A DNA stretch of 64,000 bases from Nostoc spongiaeforme FACHB-130 (GTDB taxonomy: Bacteria > Cyanobacteriota > Cyanobacteriia > Cyanobacteriales > Nostocaceae): the NCBI RefSeq assembly GCF_014698475.1, contig NZ_JACJTB010000009.1, forward strand, positions 62,001 through 126,000, read 5' to 3'. The stretch's first letter is position 1, and each line of letters begins with the position of its first letter. The position numbers and the translations under genes are program-made. Below are positions 1 to 8,168 of the stretch, in pieces. Below the pieces are notes generated by a model, which saw nothing but the letters and a program-made list of their open reading frames with translations, was not told the DNA's origin and did not search any database.

Positions 1-405
1 ATTTTGAAAGGAGCGATTGTAACGTCCTCGGTGCAAGCGGTGGGACATATCATAGCCACGAATGATGATGGGAGCTTGAGAACCACTGGTGAACTCAGTT
101 TCTATGGCTGTAATTTCCCCTTCTAAGACGTAACCTTGCTCTGCATCTTCAAAATCTGCGTTTTGCGTCGTGCTAGAAACAAAACCGATTTTAATTTTCT
201 TACCAATAGCAAATAAACTTTGATGCTTCCAAGTTGCTTCTGTTGTCTGTCCTGGAAAGTAATCATTACGGATTACTAAAGTAAACATTCCTGGTAGATG
301 TAGACTTTCTTCAACTGTGATTTGCAAAATATCATTGAGCAAATCAGCAGAAGCATTAGTGCTATCTATTTGTAATAGTGGCTCAGGTATGTAAAGAACA
401 GGCAT
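1..405 (-). CDS. VgrG/gpD-like spike protein of a contractile injection system, cut by the window edge
   Basis: Minus-strand reading frame starting at ATG 405 and still open at base 1, so only the first 135 residues are visible. The protein begins MPVLYIPEP and ends in the window with a YDMSHRLHRGRYN segment. That segment, following a beta-rich stretch ending in APIIIRGYD, is typical of phage gpD and VgrG/Afp8-type spike proteins. In the family this protein forms the base of the puncturing tip under the tube. It lies 73 bp downstream of a CIS tube-type gene on the same strand, which matches the Afp7-Afp8 gene order of extracellular injection systems. Identification rests on motif and context; the rest of the cluster lies beyond base 1. 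Confidence 0.75.
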   Translation of the reverse strand, partial: MPVLYIPEPLLQIDSTNASADLLNDILQITVEESLHLPGMFTLVIRNDYFPGQTTEATWKHQSLFAIGKKIKIGFVSSTTQNADFEDAEQGYVLEGEITAIETEFTSGSQAPIIIRGYDMSHRLHRGRYNRSFQN

Positions 406-478
406 ACACATTGGCAAGAGGTGATTGCCAATAGCCTAGTGAAGATATTGTATTACAGGCTATTCCCCAAAGGTCGAA

Positions 479-1000
479 TTAACTGCGGCTACTTCTGCTG
501 TCGCCAGTGCGGTCTACGCTGCTAGATGTTCCCATCCCTGGCTGGGAGATTGATTCATCAACTTCTTCTAGGGTGAGGTTAACTTTGGCTCGTACTGGTG
601 TACCGTCTGGTAAAAACAAAGTCAGGCTGTAGTTAAGAGATTGGACAAAACAGCGTAAATATTGCTGGTCGCCCCAGGTAAATATATACACTGGTGGACG
701 TTTTTCTTTACCTGCGCCAGCTTCGGCAAAATTAACGGCTTTTTCAAATTTTTTTAGATGGGTGAGGACGCTAGTACCGCTCTCGTAGGTATCAAATATG
801 ATGTTATTAATACTGAGCCTACATGGTTCGGGATAAGCGAAACTAACTTTTGGTAAACCTCGCCCTGTACGCGCACCGCTACTTTTGGTCAAATTAATTT
901 GCTGCGAGAAGTCTAACTGAGAAGGGTTAAACATAAACTCGATATCTGGCGCAGCTTGTTCTGTGGCGATGAGTGTTGCTTTTACTAAACGACTAGTCAT
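479..1000 (-). CDS. CIS tube-type (Afp7/Pvc7-like) protein
   Basis: About 173 residues, starting MTSRLVKATL at ATG 1000; a longer frame to 1048 adds only 16 residues of low quality. The pattern FMFNPSQLDFSQQINL near the N-terminus and a later IFTWGDQQYLRCFVQSLNYSLTLF are hallmarks of the CIS tube N-terminal domain, which connects tube and baseplate in Afp/PVC-type particles. Family members often carry a C-terminal LysM domain. Here the protein ends in a short Ser-rich tail instead, so a LysM domain is absent. It is adjacent to the VgrG-like gene, and the pair marks one edge of an eCIS cluster. In Anabaena a related particle is anchored to thylakoid membranes (established for that organism); the same location here is inference. 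Confidence 0.8.
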   Translation of the reverse strand: MTSRLVKATLIATEQAAPDIEFMFNPSQLDFSQQINLTKSSGARTGRGLPKVSFAYPEPCRLSINNIIFDTYESGTSVLTHLKKFEKAVNFAEAGAGKEKRPPVYIFTWGDQQYLRCFVQSLNYSLTLFLPDGTPVRAKVNLTLEEVDESISQPGMGTSSSVDRTGDSRSSRS

Positions 1001-1123
1001 AGTTGGGGAGTGGTGATGGAATTGAGAAAGTAAAAAATAAAAAGGCAAAAGTAAAAAGGAACTAATCTTCTACCTTTTGACTTTTGACTTTTTCCTTTTG
1101 TCTTACTAGCCCCTATTTCCTGA

Positions 1124-1615
1124 TTATTTCTGCTGGACTGTCAAAGTATACTTATGCTTGGCATCAGGATTAAATGTGCCGACCCAAATTTGATAAATAC
1201 CTTTTTTCCAGTTGCGATCGCTAATACTAGCATCTTTACTTCTGCCAGTGTCATCGCCGCAACGAATTGTGTCATTGTCTGGGCCTTTCACTAGCAATGT
1301 TGTATCTGTATTCCCAGTGTTAACTAATATTGTTAGTTGCTCAAAGTCTTTTTCTAAAACCATTGTGTAATCTGGTTTAGGATCTGCAAAACCAATACAA
1401 GCTTTTTTATCCCGATCGCGGTTACTAATCGCCGACAAGGAAAAAGAACCACCCGTATAACCCGAAAATTTACCTTGGGCAGTTTCAAACCCTGGTACTA
1501 GACTAAACTTACCAAAGTTGGGTGTTTCGGCGATCGCTGGTGCTGCTGTTACAGCTGCTAAGATAGCTAAAACCCAGCCGATTCGCTTCTGAAGTCGGGG
1601 GCGACGGTCTTTCAT
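1124..1615 (-). CDS. Secreted protein with a pre-peptidase-like beta domain
   Basis: 163 residues. Residues 1-29 form a clear signal peptide: basic RRPRLQKR, a hydrophobic core, then APAIAE with an A-x-A cleavage site. The mature part resembles small beta-sandwich pre-peptidase C-terminal-like domains: it contains LTILVNTGNTDTTLLVKGPDN, an Asp/Arg-rich middle, and ends GIYQIWVGTFNPDAKHKYTLTVQQK-like, split here as YQIWVGTF and YTLTVQ. It has two Cys residues that could form a disulfide. Its role is unknown. It lies 123 bp from the injection-system genes on the same strand, but nothing links it functionally to them. Confidence 0.7.
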   Translation of the reverse strand: MKDRRPRLQKRIGWVLAILAAVTAAPAIAETPNFGKFSLVPGFETAQGKFSGYTGGSFSLSAISNRDRDKKACIGFADPKPDYTMVLEKDFEQLTILVNTGNTDTTLLVKGPDNDTIRCGDDTGRSKDASISDRNWKKGIYQIWVGTFNPDAKHKYTLTVQQK

Positions 1616-1731
1616 AGTAGCCCTCCAACAGGCTTGACTAAATGTAGTTATATATACATATTGTAATTAATTCATTCCTGAAAATTTTGATTTAGCTGTG
1701 CCACATCCTAATGTGACACAGAAAGGATTAG

Positions 1732-1760
1732 TTATTGGTCATTGGTCATTTGTCTTTGGT
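1732..1760. repeat. Heptad STRR repeat
   Basis: Degenerate 7-bp units of the type GTCATTG / GTCATTT / GTCTTTG between the secreted protein and the DUF3352 gene. The same unit family recurs at 4046-4090. Heptanucleotide STRRs are a known feature of heterocystous cyanobacteria. Confidence 0.7.
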
Positions 1761-1773
1761 TTTAGACTTTTTC

Positions 1774-3420
1774 TTACTCTTGCAGTTGCAGGAAAATCCC
1801 GCCTTTGAGTGCGTTGGTTTCGCTACTGTAATTACTGACTGTGAGCGATCGCAATCTGTTAAAAAATGGTTTACCCAAGACTTCTATGAGTTTCAGCACA
1901 GGGATTTGCCTTTCTAAAACTCCTTGACTTTTTGCCCAATCTAGATATACATAACCTTGATTGGGTTGAGGAATCGCCGCGACGCTGGATTGAAAATTGC
2001 GATTGTCTAGTAATGATTTTTTACCAGCAAGAACTTCATCCATTGTCGCCAAGTCGGAAGTAAAAATTTCGTAATTGTCGAGGGTGGTGTGTATCCCTTG
2101 GGCTGTAGCTTCAATGGTAAATGATGGTTGGTCTTTAGCTGCTGTTTTTTTAGCGGTTAACTCTGTCCAAGCCGAGATTTGTTGTTTGTTTAAACTCAGG
2201 GTGTTGCTGCTAAGTCCCTTTGCGGATGCGATCGCATCTAATTTCGCAATTCCTTCGGGTAATTCCTCAGTTTTCTCCACGACAAAAATCCAATCGGGGA
2301 GAACTTGGGTTGTACGTGGTAAAAGTGCGATCGCATATTCTCCTTTAACCCAGCTAAAAATATCTTGAGTAAAGTTCATCCCCAAGGTTTTCTGTACTTC
2401 TGTTAATGGTTGTAGCAAGCGGGAAATCACATCTGTTTCTGAACCAGAAATGGCTGTTTTGATTTGCGTCCAGAATTTTGCTAAATCACTGTCAGCCAAG
2501 TTGCTTAAGTTTGCACCAGAAATCGCTAAACCCGCCGATGCTGGAATATATTTCAACGCCTCGACTGGTTTTGTGAGTGGTGTTGCTGACGGGGTGAGTT
2601 CGGATGCTGTTAAAAAGCTGGTTTCTGCTAATAAACCTTTGGAGTTCAAGCCCAAAGACACAATTTCACTGTCGTAGGTTGGTTCTGGTAGTTCTAAACC
2701 TTGCCATTGAGCAATGATGGGAAAATTTAAGAAAGCCACGGCTAAGGAAGCTTCCGGTAATTGCTGGAGGGCTTTTTGGTATTGGGGCGAACTTGTTAAA
2801 TTCAAGTCTGGTGCTTGGACGTTGTTAATTGCATCCTTGACAACGCTGGGACTATTCGCAAATAACACAAAGCCATCACCAACCACTGCGGCTGCAAGTT
2901 GGCTATCATAAAGCACCTTCACACCTTGATATTCTTCGGTATCTAAGTTAGCGCCAGCCAATACCCGCTTAGAAAATAGCAACTCCACAAACTCGCGGCT
3001 TTTGTCTTGTTTGTTGGTAGCTAAAGCCATGAGATATCCTGGCTGCTGTCCATTGGCGGAATCACGGTCTAAATCGGTGGTGGTGACAGCTAGGGTAATT
3101 TCGTTACCTAACCAAGGCTGAATATCTTTTTGATAATCAATGCCACTCTTAGCCAATAAACTAGTTTTGATTTTAGAAATTTCCCCTTCCCGCTCTAAAG
3201 CTTGCAAACGGTCAGGGTTAGTGAGTAAAGATACCATCACCGGGGAAAGCTTGGACACAAAAATAGCTGCACCAGGCTGGGAGGTGGTGGAAGTGATGAG
3301 GGTAACAGGAGTTCGGGTGAAGAACCAAAAACCTGCGATCGCAATTAACACCAGTGCGATCGCACCAGCCGCTATAAAACCAAAAAATGAACTTTGCCGA
3401 TTTACCATAAAGCTATTCAA
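1774..3420 (-). CDS. DUF3352 domain membrane-anchored protein
   Basis: 548 residues. One N-terminal transmembrane segment (about residues 13-35, FFGFIAAGAIALVLIAIAGFW) is followed by a large soluble, presumably periplasmic, part. The order of motifs fits the DUF3352 family common in cyanobacteria: an early AIFVSKLSPVMVSLLTNPDRL, a middle YIPASAGLAISG, then YAIALLP and a C-terminal YVYLDW. Function is unknown in the family. An internal ATG at 3408 (MVNRQSSFF) is an equally good start, and no strong ribosome site decides between them. It is transcribed alone; the upstream gap is filled by GT-rich and C-rich repeats. Confidence 0.8.
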   Translation of the reverse strand: MNSFMVNRQSSFFGFIAAGAIALVLIAIAGFWFFTRTPVTLITSTTSQPGAAIFVSKLSPVMVSLLTNPDRLQALEREGEISKIKTSLLAKSGIDYQKDIQPWLGNEITLAVTTTDLDRDSANGQQPGYLMALATNKQDKSREFVELLFSKRVLAGANLDTEEYQGVKVLYDSQLAAAVVGDGFVLFANSPSVVKDAINNVQAPDLNLTSSPQYQKALQQLPEASLAVAFLNFPIIAQWQGLELPEPTYDSEIVSLGLNSKGLLAETSFLTASELTPSATPLTKPVEALKYIPASAGLAISGANLSNLADSDLAKFWTQIKTAISGSETDVISRLLQPLTEVQKTLGMNFTQDIFSWVKGEYAIALLPRTTQVLPDWIFVVEKTEELPEGIAKLDAIASAKGLSSNTLSLNKQQISAWTELTAKKTAAKDQPSFTIEATAQGIHTTLDNYEIFTSDLATMDEVLAGKKSLLDNRNFQSSVAAIPQPNQGYVYLDWAKSQGVLERQIPVLKLIEVLGKPFFNRLRSLTVSNYSSETNALKGGIFLQLQE

Positions 3421-3488
3421 TACTGACTTTCACAGCCATTTAAGCAGAATTAATGAACAGGGTGTAGGGTTTAGGGGTGTAACCAGGG

Positions 3489-3600
3489 GTGTGGGAAGTG
3501 TGGGAAGTGTGGGAGGGGTGGGAAGTGTGGGAGGATGGTGAAGAAATCTTTCCCCCCGCTCTCCCCGCTCTCCCCACACTCCCCACACTCCCCACCCTCA
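3489..3600. repeat. Paired G-rich and C-rich tandem repeats
   Basis: A run of GTGTGGGAA-type 9-mers (about 3489-3537) is followed by a run of TCCCCACAC/TCCCCGCTC-type 9-mers (about 3553-3600). The two halves are roughly complementary, so the block could fold as a long imperfect hairpin. A related block lies at about 51320-51405. Confidence 0.7.
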
Positions 3601-3686
3601 TTTGGAGCATCACTGAGAATCATTGCTCATGCTAAGGGAGAGATTTTCTGTCAACATAAATGTATAGGATCGTTTACAAAAACTTC

Positions 3687-4046
3687 ATGACAGATAAATC
3701 CTTTGGTCAACCTATGATGCAAATTAGTGTAGAGGAATTAGCCGAACGTTTAGCTACTGGCGATGGAAATATTCAGTTAGTAGATGTGCGTGAACCCCAA
3801 GAATTAGCGATCGCCAGTCTCCCAGGGTTTGTTAACTTACCTTTGAGTGAATATGCTGACTGGAATGAAAAAATTTTCACGATGTTGAATCCAGAAGCCG
3901 AAACCTTCGTCCTTTGTCATCATGGCGTGCGTTCTGCTCAGATGTGTCAGTGGTTGATTGCTCAAGGATTTACCAATGTCAAAAATATTACAGGTGGTAT
4001 TGCAGCTTATTCCCAACTAGTTGACCCAGCAATCCCACAATATTAG
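3687..4046 (+). CDS. Rhodanese-like sulfurtransferase
   Basis: 119 residues from ATG 3687 (MTDKSFGQP); the frame opens at 3660 and further ATGs follow at 3714/3717. Single rhodanese domain: VDVREPQELAIASLPGFVNLPLSEY is the CH2A/CH2B region, and LCHHGVRS is the active-site loop with the catalytic Cys. Single-domain rhodaneses carry sulfur as a persulfide or act in redox sensing; the specific donor and acceptor cannot be told. It sits alone, upstream of hrcA and separated from it by about 390 bp, so co-transcription is unlikely. Confidence 0.85.
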   Translation: MTDKSFGQPMMQISVEELAERLATGDGNIQLVDVREPQELAIASLPGFVNLPLSEYADWNEKIFTMLNPEAETFVLCHHGVRSAQMCQWLIAQGFTNVKNITGGIAAYSQLVDPAIPQY

Positions 4047-4090
4047 TCAATAGTCAATAGTCATTGGTCATTTGTCCTTTGTCATTGGTT
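4046..4090. repeat. Heptad STRR repeat after the rhodanese gene
   Basis: Six near-consecutive 7-bp units (GTCAATA twice, then GTCATTG, GTCATTT, GTCCTTT, GTCATTG) begin inside the rhodanese stop region. They are typical STRR filler. Confidence 0.8.
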
Positions 4091-4437
4091 CTTCTCCCCC
4101 CTTGCCCCCTGCTTCTTCTTCCACTCCCCACAATCAGCATTTATCCTGACGACATCTAACTTAAATGGTGAGAAAAATAAGTATCTAACAATACAACTTA
4201 TCTATAAAATTTGTGGGAAGATACTTAATAATTAAAAAATTTTAAATTGTCAACCAGCTTTTTAGCTGAAAAGATTAATAGGTTCAGAATGAGCAACTAA
4301 ATTAATGTTGCTGTCGGTAACTATAATATAGATAAAAATTTTGCTATCTTAATTAACTAATATTAATCTTTTTTTGCATTAGCTCAAAAAATTTTTTTCA
4401 AACTTTTCTTAAATTTGCTTTCGGTAATACACACCTT
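4091..4437. other. AT-rich intergenic region upstream of hrcA
   Basis: No gene seen. The first part is pyrimidine-rich filler and the rest is strongly AT-rich. I looked for a CIRCE operator (TTAGCACTC-N9-GAGTGCTAA) that HrcA would bind and found none, so autoregulation through CIRCE is not supported here. Confidence 0.5.
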
Positions 4438-5535
4438 ATGGAAGTCCAGTTAACCAATCGACAACAGCACATCCTTTGGGCAACAATACGTCACTACATT
4501 GCGACAGCAGAACCTGTTGGATCAAAGGTTTTGGTGGAAGAGTATGACTTAGGCGTTAGCTCGGCCACAATTCGCAATGTGATGGGTGCATTAGAAAAAT
4601 CTGGGCTACTTTATCAACCACACACCTCAGCCGGAAGAATACCTTCTGACTCCGGTTATCGCATTTATGTTGACCAGTTAATTACACCTTCTTTGCGAGA
4701 CGCTACACGAACAGAAACCTTAGCCAAGGAAGTAGAACTATCACTCCAACAACGCCTGCATTGGGAAGATTGGAGTTTGGAAGCCCTAATTCACGGAGCC
4801 GCACAGATTTTAGCTACATTAAGTGGTTGCATTAGCTTGATTACTATGCCCCAAACTTCAACAGCCTTAGTGCGACATTTACAACTGTTGCAAATTGAAG
4901 CTGGTAGAATCATGCTAATTTTAGTCACAGATGGCTATGAAACCCATTCTAAAGTGATGGATTTGCCTCCAGGAAAAGAAAATTTGCAACTCGATGCTGA
5001 AGTAATTGATCGGGAGTTGCAGATAGTTTCTAACTTCTTAAATAGCCATTTGCGCGGGCGGAGTTTATTAGAAATAGCTAACTTAAATTGGAGTGAATTA
5101 GATCAAGAATTTCAACTGTATGGCGAATTCTTGAAAAGTTCGGTTGCAGAATTAAGCCGTCGTACTCAAGCACCCACCACAACACAAATTATGGTGCGTG
5201 GTGTCACAGAAGTATTGCGTCAGCCAGAATTTTCTCAATTGCAGCAAGTCAAAACAATTATGCAATTGCTAGAAGAAGAACAAGACAAATTATGTCAATT
5301 AATCTTTGATGACCCAGAGACAGAAGATGCAAGTAAATCTAGAGTGACAGTGCGAATTGGTGCAGAAAATCCTTTAGAGCCGATACGTACTTGCAGCTTA
5401 ATTTCTTCTACCTACCGTCGAGGTTCTGTACCGATTGGTAGTGTCGGGGTTTTAGGGCCGACGCGCCTAGATTACGAAAGTGCGATCGCAGTAGTAGCCG
5501 CCGCCGCCGATTACCTGTCTGAAGCTTTCAGTTAA
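4438..5535 (+). CDS. hrcA: Heat-inducible transcription repressor HrcA
   Basis: 365 residues, a normal length for HrcA. The N-terminal winged helix (residues 1-75) shows [26 protein letters not shown]-type sequence, then [18 protein letters not shown] and [19 protein letters not shown], which are the family signatures. The C-terminal part has the GAF-like domain with [14 protein letters not shown] near the end. HrcA represses groESL-type chaperone operons by binding CIRCE and responds to GroEL availability. No CIRCE or chaperone gene is in the window, so it acts in trans. It appears monocistronic. Confidence 0.95.
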   Translation: MEVQLTNRQQHILWATIRHYIATAEPVGSKVLVEEYDLGVSSATIRNVMGALEKSGLLYQPHTSAGRIPSDSGYRIYVDQLITPSLRDATRTETLAKEVELSLQQRLHWEDWSLEALIHGAAQILATLSGCISLITMPQTSTALVRHLQLLQIEAGRIMLILVTDGYETHSKVMDLPPGKENLQLDAEVIDRELQIVSNFLNSHLRGRSLLEIANLNWSELDQEFQLYGEFLKSSVAELSRRTQAPTTTQIMVRGVTEVLRQPEFSQLQQVKTIMQLLEEEQDKLCQLIFDDPETEDASKSRVTVRIGAENPLEPIRTCSLISSTYRRGSVPIGSVGVLGPTRLDYESAIAVVAAAADYLSEAFS

Positions 5536-5749
5536 CAGCTTTCTCGCAATCCCACGGACTAAGTTTGTATCTTTACTAACCCTTGATGATTTGACTGAAT
5601 CTAGGTTTTAATGGAATTTCCTACTTTATACGTTTCAACTTTACAGAAATCCTAGGGTATCATCTCGGAAACTAGAACTGTTCCCAAACAAGTGAAACGT
5701 ATTTTGTGAGGAAGACTAAAACTTGCAGATAGGCTAGGGAATTCAGTCA

Positions 5750-6481
5750 ATGATCAAGGTTGTGGGATTGTTGTTAATGACCGGATTTTGGTTATTCATG
5801 CTTTATGACTGTATTCGCAACGAACCAGACAAGCGATTATGGCTGTGGGTTTTAATTATTGTCAACTTTTTTGGGGCGATCGCTTACTGTTTTCAACGTT
5901 GGATACCGCGAGGATATATCCCAGTTCAGAAGCATTGGAAAAACTTGACAAGTAGCCGTAAACGGCGCAAAGTAAAAGCAAAAAGTATCAAAAAAGCTGC
6001 TCATTATGTGAATTTCAGTCATCATCTCCCAGATGACGTGGAAAGCTTTGATCAACCAACAGCCTCAAATCAGCAAGATTTCAACAACGCCGATGACAAT
6101 CTCCAAACTCTTTGGGATGAAGCATTTATTGATATTAAAAATAAAAAATACACCTCTGCCAAGTCTTATTTACAAACTATATTAAAAATAGATCCAGATT
6201 ATAAATATGGTGATGCTTCTTTAATGTATGGCGAAACATTGTTTGCTTTACAAGAATTTGAAGCCGCTAAACAGCATCTAGAAAACCACATTCAAAATTG
6301 GAACCATCCACAAGCTTATATCATCTTGGCTGAAATTCTCTCTCTCCAGGGAGATGTACAGACTGCATGTAATTATCTCGAAACAATTATTGTTAAAATT
6401 CAAGAATCTTCCTACTTCCACTACAAACGTAAACGACTTGTCAGTAAAGCAGCAAAACTCTTAAGAACCATAAAACGTTAA
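5750..6481 (+). CDS. Membrane protein with PLDc_N-like N-terminus and TPR-like C-terminus
   Basis: 243 residues. Two hydrophobic segments (about 4-20 and 30-48) flank a YDCIRNEPDK loop, a layout like the short PLDc_N membrane module. A basic stretch (KRRKVKAKSIKK) follows. From about residue 120 there are helical repeats of TPR type (WDEAFIDIKNKKYTSAKSYL, GETLFALQEFEAAKQHLENH). The protein probably presents a TPR scaffold in the cytoplasm. It is 21 bp upstream of another membrane protein on the same strand, probably an operon. The specific function is unknown. Confidence 0.7.
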   Translation: MIKVVGLLLMTGFWLFMLYDCIRNEPDKRLWLWVLIIVNFFGAIAYCFQRWIPRGYIPVQKHWKNLTSSRKRRKVKAKSIKKAAHYVNFSHHLPDDVESFDQPTASNQQDFNNADDNLQTLWDEAFIDIKNKKYTSAKSYLQTILKIDPDYKYGDASLMYGETLFALQEFEAAKQHLENHIQNWNHPQAYIILAEILSLQGDVQTACNYLETIIVKIQESSYFHYKRKRLVSKAAKLLRTIKR

Positions 6482-6502
6482 AATAAACTTATTTTTAAGT
6501 TT

Positions 6503-7180
6503 ATGTTGCGAAAAGTATCTCTGTTTTCCCTTTGGGTGGGATTTGTTGTATATGCTTTCTTTTTAGCACCACCTGATCAACCCGATACATTCGAGTTAAT
6601 CAAGAAACTTTCTCTTGGGCAATGGCAAGGAATTAACCCTTTAATTATTTCCTTATTCAATATTATGGGAGTCTGGCCTCTTATTTATAGTGCAGTAGTA
6701 TTTACTGACGGGAGATGTCAAAAAATTCCAGCTTGGCCATTTGCGACTGCATCTTTTGGTGTGGGTGCTTTTGCTTTGTTACCTTATTTATTTCTCCGGA
6801 AACCAAATCAAGAGTTTTTTGGCAAAAAAACTCTTTTCATCAAGCTGTTAGATTCTCGTGTGACTGGTATTATCCTCACCGTAATTGCAAGCATATTAGT
6901 TGCTTATGGAGTACAAGGTGGAGACTGGCAAAATTTTATCCAACAGTGGCAAACTAACCGCTTTATCCATGTGATGAGTTTAGATTTTTGCCTATTGTGC
7001 ATATTATTTCCGCTATTACTAGGAGATGATATGGCGCGTCGAGGTTGGAACCATCATCAAATATTCTGGTTAATTAGTTTGGTTCCATTATTCGGCCCAT
7101 TAATTTATTTATGTGTACGTCCAGCTTTACCAGAAATTGAGACAACAGGTATATCCAAGCAACAAGTGACTGTTAATTAA
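6503..7180 (+). CDS. Multi-spanning membrane protein, DUF2834-like
   Basis: 225 residues with about five to six transmembrane segments: N-terminal LFSLWVGFVVYAFFLAP, then PLIISLFNIMGVWPLIYSAVVF, FGVGAFALLPYLFL, GIILTVIASILVAYG, LCILFPLLLGDDMARRGW and a last LISLVPLFGPLIYLCVRP. The PPDQPDTFELIKKLSLGQW loop after the first segment and the ALLPYLFLRKP motif fit a conserved cyanobacterial/plastid membrane family usually listed as DUF2834-like. No function is established. It is probably co-transcribed with the preceding gene. A decayed paralogue of its C-terminal half follows at 7272-7547. Confidence 0.7.
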   Translation: MLRKVSLFSLWVGFVVYAFFLAPPDQPDTFELIKKLSLGQWQGINPLIISLFNIMGVWPLIYSAVVFTDGRCQKIPAWPFATASFGVGAFALLPYLFLRKPNQEFFGKKTLFIKLLDSRVTGIILTVIASILVAYGVQGGDWQNFIQQWQTNRFIHVMSLDFCLLCILFPLLLGDDMARRGWNHHQIFWLISLVPLFGPLIYLCVRPALPEIETTGISKQQVTVN

Positions 7181-7186
7181 AAATTA

Positions 7187-7219
7187 AGATACCCGACTTC
7201 TTTGAATAGTTGGGTATCT
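7187..7219 (+). terminator. Hairpin after the membrane-protein operon
   Basis: The arms AGATACCCGACT and AGTTGGGTATCT pair over 12 positions (one G-U) around a 9-base loop, 7 bp after the stop codon. No clear U-tract follows, so it may be a processing or weak termination hairpin. Confidence 0.5.
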
Positions 7220-7271
7220 GAGATTTCATTTCATCCTTCATACTTTATACTTCAAATTTTTCTCTTCCTTT

Positions 7272-7547
7272 GTGATAATTGCTTATGGCTTATTAGGTGA
7301 TTGGGCAGATTTTGTGCAACAATTTCAAAGCGATCGCTTCATTAATAGTATGAGTTTAGCATTCTGCCTATTCTGTATTTTATTCCCCACCGTTTTAGGT
7401 GATGATATGGCGCGTCGTCGCTGGAATAGTCCTGCAATCTTTTGAACAGTATCACTTATCCCTTTAGTTAATATATTGGCTTATCTGAGTTTACGTCCAT
7501 CTTTACAAACAAATCTTACTCAGGAATTTGCAGTAATAAATAGATAA
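7272..7547 (+). pseudogene. Truncated, nonsense-bearing paralogue of the upstream membrane protein
   Basis: Reading from 7272 in one frame gives VIIAYGLLGDWADFVQQF, then LFPTVLGDDMARRRWN and, near the end, LAYLSLRPSL before a TAA at 7545. This aligns along its length with residues from about 133 to the C-terminus of the protein encoded at 6503-7180. The codon matching the Trp of its HHQIFWLIS segment is TGA (7443-7445), a TGG-to-TGA nonsense change. The N-terminal half is missing. A dead tandem duplicate is the simplest reading. Confidence 0.8.
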
Positions 7548-7563
7548 TTTTACTCTAGTGATC

Positions 7564-7623
7564 GCTGCATATAAAAATAGATTATGGGTATTACTTACCT
7601 CATAATCTATTTTTATATGCAGC
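7564..7623. terminator. Perfect 23-bp-stem hairpin between convergent remnants
   Basis: The arms 7564-7586 and 7601-7623 are perfect reverse complements, with a 14-base loop (GGTATTACTTACCT) that can itself pair internally. It lies between the plus-strand pseudogene and the minus-strand Hlip-like frame, so it could end transcription in both directions. The stem is AT-rich and longer than most terminators, so a small mobile palindrome is also possible. Confidence 0.6.
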
Positions 7624-7630
7624 CTAATTC

Positions 7631-7858
7631 TTAGTAGGAATTGTCAGAAACCAAGTGCAGTACATCTCGGACTACAGTAAAACCATTTAAATCCCATAGT
7701 AAATAAGCGAGAAAACCAATCATCGCAAAACGACCATTATAAAGTTCAGCTTGAGGAGTGAAACCAAGTTCAGCAGCATTACGATCTTTGCCATTATATG
7801 CAGTTTCAGTTTTATCGCTAGGATAAAGTTCTATTGTTAAATTTCCTACATAATATAT
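7631..7858 (-). pseudogene. High-light-inducible protein (Hlip)-like frame lacking a start codon
   Basis: An open frame of 75 codons ends at TAA 7631-7633. It contains ELGFTPQAELYNGRFAMIGF followed by LAYLLWDLNGF and RDVLHLVSDNSY, the single chlorophyll-a/b-binding helix of Hlips (signature E-x-x-N-G-R-x-A-M-x-G). Hlips bind chlorophyll and carotenoid in thylakoid membranes and protect photosystems during stress. Upstream, the frame is closed by TGA at 7859-7861 and contains no ATG, GTG or TTG before the Hlip domain, only ATA and similar. Either the 5' end has decayed or a very unusual start is used. The domain itself looks intact. Confidence 0.7.
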
Positions 7859-7861
7859 TCA

Positions 7862-8105
7862 CATTTTTTATATTATTTACGAATCTATATCCTATTATCT
7901 GTCTGTAGTTTCAAATCATTAGTAAATCCAGAGAAATAGCTTACTCATAAAACTGCGATATTCCACATTCTAAGAAAGTATCAATTATTTTTTGTCGAAA
8001 ATTGAGTGAGTGCGTACGTTTTTATTTCTATCTTTTTAAGATGTACCTCTTATTTATCGTACCTCAATTAGACCGAAAAACGTTATCATCTGATTTTGGA
8101 TTAGC
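7862..8105. other. AT-rich intergenic stretch
   Basis: No gene of convincing length. Only very short frames occur (for example a 9-codon one on the minus strand near 7935). I see no clear regulatory element. Confidence 0.4.
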
Positions 8106-8168
8106 TAAGAGTTGATTGTTCAGTTTTTCAGCCATTCATCTGCCTCCATTATTTTTCAATTTGGTATT
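8106..8168. repeat. Dispersed repeat copy 1, with a micro-ORF
   Basis: About 62 bp that match 19827-19889 at roughly four of five positions, in the same orientation. It touches the stop codon of the STAND gene. On the minus strand a GGAGG sequence precedes ATG 8135 by 7 bases and opens a 23-codon frame (8064-8135, starting MAEKLNNQLL). The second copy also keeps an ATGGCT in the corresponding place. The same block could instead be a conserved gene end or a mobile-element scar. Confidence 0.55.

Noticed and set aside
1735-1917. 60-codon plus-strand frame
   Set aside because: It runs antisense to the end of the DUF3352 gene and through STRR repeats, with no domain pattern.
4091-4437. Possible CIRCE operator upstream of hrcA
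   Set aside because: No TTAGCACTC/GAGTGCTAA pair with 9-base spacing is present.
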